DNA of 8,843 nucleotides from Bacteroides sp. GTDB taxonomy: Bacteria; Bacteroidota; Bacteroidia; Bacteroidales; Bacteroidaceae. Both the position numbers and the translations under genes were made by a program. Below the pieces are notes generated by a model. That model had not been told where the DNA came from. It searched no databases and saw nothing but the letters and a program-made list of their open reading frames with translations. How positions within the stretch are numbered: position 1 is the first letter of the stretch; every line of letters starts with the position of its first letter. The stretch lies in the NCBI GenBank assembly GCA_019416685.1, contig DXWV01000036.1, positions 1-8,843 of the forward strand. Direction: 5' to 3'. Positions 6,288 to 8,843 of this stretch are shown one piece after another.

Positions 6288-7544
6288 TTATAAATTAATG
6301 GTATATTTTAGTTTCCAGATATTCATCAGTAATTGAATTTCGTGTAGAGCTTTGGTTTGCCGCGCCATACTCTCTGAAGTAATCTCACGCAACAGATCCG
6401 TAACAGTCAGAGTGCCGTTTGCCACTTTTGCTTCAGCTGCCAGGCGGATATTAGTACGCAGACGAATTATCTCTTCGTCATCCTGCATCTGTTTCCGCAT
6501 AGAAACAATACCACTATTCTGTTGAGTAGCTTGCAGGCGGGTATTAAAAAGAAAGACATCCCGGTTGCTTTGTAGTTGTTGCTTATAGTTCGATATCAGT
6601 CTTTTATCATTGCGCAGTGTATACAAGCTCCCAAAATTCCACGACAACCGCACTCCTGCTATATAAAAGGGAGTAAATTCATCTTTCAGCATATTCAATC
6701 CGGGATTACCGTAAGCTCCCTGTATAAAAAGTCCGAAACGAGGCATATAACCTGTTTTCAATGCTTTTTCCTGTATTTGCAGACGTTGATTTTGCGCATC
6801 AAACCACGTCAATTCCGGACGACGTATATCTCCCCAGAGAGACACCTCACTTTCCACAGGTTTCATCAATATGGTATTTTCCGTCAACCCCTCCCCTGTC
6901 AGTAATGCCAGCATCTGTATATAGGCTTGTCTCGAAGCAGAAAGCTCCACCCGCTTCTGCCGGGTATTCAACTGTTCCACTCTCACAGCGTCAAGATCAG
7001 ATTGACTGGCTATTCCATTCTCCATATAAGCACTGATCTGCCGGAAGTTACGTTCAAGTTCATCTTGCAAAAGACGGTTTTGTATAAGCTGTTCATCCAA
7101 CAGGAGAATACTGAAATACAATTGGTCTACTCTTTCATTCAGAGCATACATATCTACATTCAACTTTTCCCGTTCCACATCAGAAGATGCAAGGGTTATC
7201 TCTTTTTTAGTATGTATCTCTCCACCATCCCAAATGTTCTGTTTCAGCTCTAACATCACCTGATATTGATCCTTAGGCTGACCTTTAATATCTATTCCCT
7301 GAATCTTCACAGGAAGTTCGGTCACGTCACTCTGATAACTGACTTTTGCCGAAAGGGCAAACTGCGGTAGATATCCTTTCGAAGCATTATTCAGATTATA
7401 CTCTTTAGTTTTTTCTATAAGATCATACTGCCTCACTAACGGATAGTTATCCTGCGTTTTCTGCCGACACTCTTCCAACGTTATCTGTCCGTACATACAC
7501 GATACAGCCAGCAGAAATGATAATGAAAGAATCATTCGTTTCAT
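6288..7544 (-). CDS. TolC-like outer-membrane efflux channel (OEP family)
   Basis: A 418-aa outer-membrane factor forming the exit duct of the exporter. Seen: signal peptide MKRMILSLSFLLAVSCMYGQ with likely cleavage after YG or near C16 (AVSC could also serve as a lipobox); ITLEECRQKTQDNYPLVRQ (21-39) is the typical OEP opening; long amphipathic, Q/R/E-rich helices follow in two halves, with the conserved L-x-W-x-F/W-D/N-x-G-like SWNFGS in the second half. The reading frame runs upstream to a GTG at 7667, but that extension has no signal sequence, passes through the promoter, and overlaps the regulator's upstream region. ATG 7544 follows GAGG closely and the -7 box by about 30 nt, so it was chosen. 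First gene of the operon, divergent from the AraC-family regulator. Confidence 0.93.
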   Translation of the reverse strand: MKRMILSLSFLLAVSCMYGQITLEECRQKTQDNYPLVRQYDLIEKTKEYNLNNASKGYLPQFALSAKVSYQSDVTELPVKIQGIDIKGQPKDQYQVMLELKQNIWDGGEIHTKKEITLASSDVEREKLNVDMYALNERVDQLYFSILLLDEQLIQNRLLQDELERNFRQISAYMENGIASQSDLDAVRVEQLNTRQKRVELSASRQAYIQMLALLTGEGLTENTILMKPVESEVSLWGDIRRPELTWFDAQNQRLQIQEKALKTGYMPRFGLFIQGAYGNPGLNMLKDEFTPFYIAGVRLSWNFGSLYTLRNDKRLISNYKQQLQSNRDVFLFNTRLQATQQNSGIVSMRKQMQDDEEIIRLRTNIRLAAEAKVANGTLTVTDLLREITSESMARQTKALHEIQLLMNIWKLKYTINL

Positions 7545-7573
7545 ATTCCTCTTCTCTATTAGTTTCTTTTCTG

Positions 7574-7581
7574 CAAAGATA
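7574..7581 (-). promoter_or_regulatory. -7 box (TATCTTTG) of the exporter operon promoter
   Basis: On the - strand the sequence reads TATCTTTG from 7581 to 7574, a perfect match to the Bacteroides TAnnTTTG element. The start would fall near 7567, leaving a leader of about 23 nt before ATG 7544. No TTTG occurs 19 nt upstream (that position reads CCTG); a TTG 15 nt upstream is too close. The missing -33 box, with the tandem repeat lying there instead, suggests dependence on an activator. Confidence 0.75.
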
Positions 7582-7594
7582 GACAAATAGAATA

Positions 7595-7636
7595 TGCAAC
7601 CAGGTTCCAATAGTTTGCAATGATGTCCCATTAGTT
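7595..7636. promoter_or_regulatory. Tandem 21-bp direct repeat, probable AraC-family operator
   Basis: Two adjacent 21-bp units, 7595-7615 and 7616-7636, agree at 16 of 21 positions. Both start TGCAA and end TAGTT, with CCA shared inside (CCAATAGTTTG at 7607-7617 against CCATTAGTTCG at 7628-7638). A 21-bp step is two helical turns, the spacing of half-sites bound by AraC-type proteins. The near edge is 13 nt upstream of the exporter -7 box, covering the -33 region, as for an activator that contacts RNA polymerase. The adjacent regulator gene is the natural candidate protein. Confidence 0.7.
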
Positions 7637-7700
7637 CGATTTTACAATAAAATTGAATAAAATTCACCTACAGATTACAATGCCATCTTATCTTCTATTG

Positions 7701-7708
7701 TATCTTTG
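7701..7708 (+). promoter_or_regulatory. -7 box (TATCTTTG) of the regulator promoter
   Basis: A perfect TAnnTTTG match on the + strand, 25 nt before ATG 7734. No TTTG stands 19 nt upstream, so the promoter is probably weak or regulated. Its position inside the longer reading frame argues that the coding region starts downstream of it. It mirrors the exporter's -7 box across a shared spacer. Confidence 0.7.
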
Positions 7709-7733
7709 TCAAAAATACAATGATTCATTAATC

Positions 7734-8624
7734 ATGGAAGAAAAGAATAAACCCCTCGAACTGGCACTCGACCTGCTAAAACATACAACAATTGCACGTA
7801 ACAATGAATACCGGTACATAAATCCCGATTTTGGTATCGTCATTAGTTTTGCCGGATTGGATAGTTATCTCTTTAAAATAGGACAACCCTACCGTACCAA
7901 AGAGGGACGAATCATCCGCGCCTTACGAGGAAGGGCCCGTATATCAGTCAATCTGATAGAATACGATGCTTTTCCGGAAATGATAATTGTCACTCCACCG
8001 GACTCTATCATTCAGGTGATAAGCTTTTCCCCCGACTATGATTTTCAAGTGATTGTAGCAAGCAACAACTTTTTGTCTGTTCCCCACAGAGAAGATCTGA
8101 CCGATTCATATATGAAACAGGGTATTGTGATAAAACTGACGGATAAAGAATGGAACGAAACGGGAATGTACTTCTCACTGATCTGGGAAACAGCACAAGA
8201 ACCCACCTTCCGGAAGGAAGTAATACAACATCTGCTTACAGCTCTTCTATATAATATAAGGTATATACAAAAAAAGAATCAAAGCAGCATCAGCCAATCG
8301 CCCTCACATCAGGAAGAATTGTTCCGCCGATTCATAGCTTTGGTCAATGAGCATAATAAAAAAGAACGAACCGTAAGTTTCTATGCAGACAAACTTTGCC
8401 TTACTCCCCGTTATCTGAACACTGTCATCCGGCAAGTGAGCCAACAGACAGTAATGGAATGGATTAACCAGGCTGTCACACTCGAAGCGCAGGTATTACT
8501 GAAACATAGTAACTTAATGGTCTATCAGATTGCTGATGAACTGAACTTTCCAAATCCTTCTTTCTTTTGCAAATTTTTCAAAAGAAGAACGGGTATGACG
8601 CCACAAGAATATCAGAAAAAGTAG
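7734..8624 (+). CDS. AraC-family transcriptional regulator of the divergent exporter
   Basis: A 296-aa DNA-binding regulator. Seen: an N-terminal beta-rich, cupin-like sensing region (about 25-115, with GRARISVNL and a run of alternating hydrophobic residues), a helical linker (about 160-205), and a C-terminal AraC domain with two helix-turn-helix units: the first about 212-235 (VSFYADKLCLTPRYLNTVIRQ spans 214-234), the second about 261-285 (VYQIADELNFPNPSFFCKFFKRRTG falls in 263-287), closed by the family signature MTPQEYQKK. The frame is open back to a TTG at 7653, but ATG 7734 was chosen because the -7 box at 7701-7708 lies in between. The ligand is unknown; control of the adjacent pump, likely activation via the 21-bp repeats, is inferred from position. 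Confidence 0.93.
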   Translation: MEEKNKPLELALDLLKHTTIARNNEYRYINPDFGIVISFAGLDSYLFKIGQPYRTKEGRIIRALRGRARISVNLIEYDAFPEMIIVTPPDSIIQVISFSPDYDFQVIVASNNFLSVPHREDLTDSYMKQGIVIKLTDKEWNETGMYFSLIWETAQEPTFRKEVIQHLLTALLYNIRYIQKKNQSSISQSPSHQEELFRRFIALVNEHNKKERTVSFYADKLCLTPRYLNTVIRQVSQQTVMEWINQAVTLEAQVLLKHSNLMVYQIADELNFPNPSFFCKFFKRRTGMTPQEYQKK

Positions 8625-8673
8625 CAACAGACGTACACAGGATTTCGCATATTGCAAATAATCAATAAGATAC

Positions 8674-8704
8674 TTTGCCAGTTCAAACTAAAACCGTATC
8701 TTTG
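8674..8704 (+). promoter_or_regulatory. Strong Bacteroides promoter of rpsP (TTTG-N19-TATCTTTG)
   Basis: TTTG at 8674-8677 and TATCTTTG at 8697-8704 with a 19-nt spacer, the full primary-sigma consensus. Transcription should start near 8711, giving a leader of about 55 nt to ATG 8766. It lies 49 nt after the regulator's stop codon, with no obvious terminator between them. Confidence 0.85.
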
Positions 8705-8709
8705 CGCCC

Positions 8710-8728
8710 GCTATTACGAGATAGTAGC
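8710..8728 (+). promoter_or_regulatory. Hairpin at the predicted 5' end of the rpsP mRNA
   Basis: GCTATTA (8710-8716) pairs with TAGTAGC (8722-8728), one pair being T-G, around the 5-nt loop CGAGA. It sits at the predicted start of transcription. The rest of the leader (8729-8765) is AT-rich without a Shine-Dalgarno, as is common for Bacteroides ribosomal-protein genes. It could stabilise the mRNA or bind a protein; no known leader family is recognised. Confidence 0.4.
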
Positions 8729-8765
8729 ATTAATTCAAATCATTAATTAAAAACATTTATTTAAA

Positions 8766-8843
8766 ATGGCAACCAAAATCAGATTGCAAAGACACGGACG
8801 TAAAAGTTACGCGTTTTATTCAATTGTAATTGCAGACAGCAGA
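8766..8843 (+). CDS. rpsP: 30S ribosomal protein S16, N-terminal part (cut by window end)
   Basis: The first 26 codons read MATKIRLQRHGRKSYAFYSI followed by VIADSR. The pattern K-I-R-L-x-R-x-G-x-K-x-x-A-F-Y-x-I-V-x-A-D-S-R is the conserved S16 N-terminus, and Bacteroidetes versions begin the same way. S16 helps fold 16S rRNA during 30S assembly. The remainder lies beyond the window. It is a separate unit from the AraC-family gene, with its own strong promoter. Confidence 0.97.
   Translation, partial: MATKIRLQRHGRKSYAFYSIVIADSR

Noticed and set aside
7545..7667. 41-residue N-terminal extension of the TolC-like protein from a GTG start
   Set aside because: It would place coding sequence over the -7 box and the 21-bp repeats and put 41 residues ahead of a clear signal peptide.
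7720..7731. Three-codon mini-ORF (ATG ATT CAT TAA) just before the regulator start
   Set aside because: It would sit in the leader only 2 nt before ATG 7734, but such short frames are common by chance in AT-rich DNA and nothing else supports translation.
7653..7733. 27-residue N-terminal extension of the AraC-family protein from a TTG start
   Set aside because: A perfect -7 promoter box lies inside it, so the transcript would begin downstream; ATG 7734 gives a normal-length family member.

Overview
The window looks like a chromosomal segment from a Bacteroides-type gut bacterium (Bacteroidales; the species cannot be named from sequence alone). The case rests on AT-rich DNA, several promoters of the Bacteroides primary-sigma form TTTG-N19-TAnnTTTG, genes mostly without a strong Shine-Dalgarno, the protein style of the sequences, and an rpsP start typical of the group.

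Left part (1-1500, + strand). A rho-independent terminator closes an off-window gene. A Bacteroides-type promoter and an AT-rich leader of about 200 nt precede a small stand-alone AlaX/SAD-like protein, probably a trans-editing aminoacyl-tRNA deacylase. Next comes an Hsp20 small heat-shock protein. Its upstream region holds a textbook sigma-54 (-24/-12) promoter instead of the usual Bacteroides promoter. A hairpin starts where the transcript should start, and a strong terminator follows the gene.

Middle part (1545-7544, - strand). Five genes in one direction form a complete tripartite export system, in transcription order: TolC-like outer-membrane channel, lipoprotein periplasmic adaptor (HlyD/YbhG type), double-NBD ABC ATPase (YbhF/RbbA type), and two paralogous ABC-2 permeases. 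The layout matches E. coli ybhGFSR-type drug/xenobiotic exporters with the TolC partner added at the front. Substrate unknown. Two spacers in this operon carry short repeats and palindromes.

Right part (7545-8843, + strand). An AraC-family regulator is divergent from the exporter. The shared 189-nt spacer has one TATCTTTG -7 box facing each way and, just upstream of the exporter box, two adjacent 21-bp imperfect direct repeats. That is the geometry expected for an AraC-type activator site, so the regulator probably controls the pump. The window ends inside rpsP (ribosomal protein S16), which has a near-perfect promoter and a hairpin at the predicted 5' end of its mRNA.

No rRNA, tRNA, CRISPR array, insertion sequence or phage gene was seen. 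No gene-free stretch exceeds 300 nt. The most notable items are the sigma-54 promoter on hsp20 and the 21-bp tandem operator of the efflux operon.
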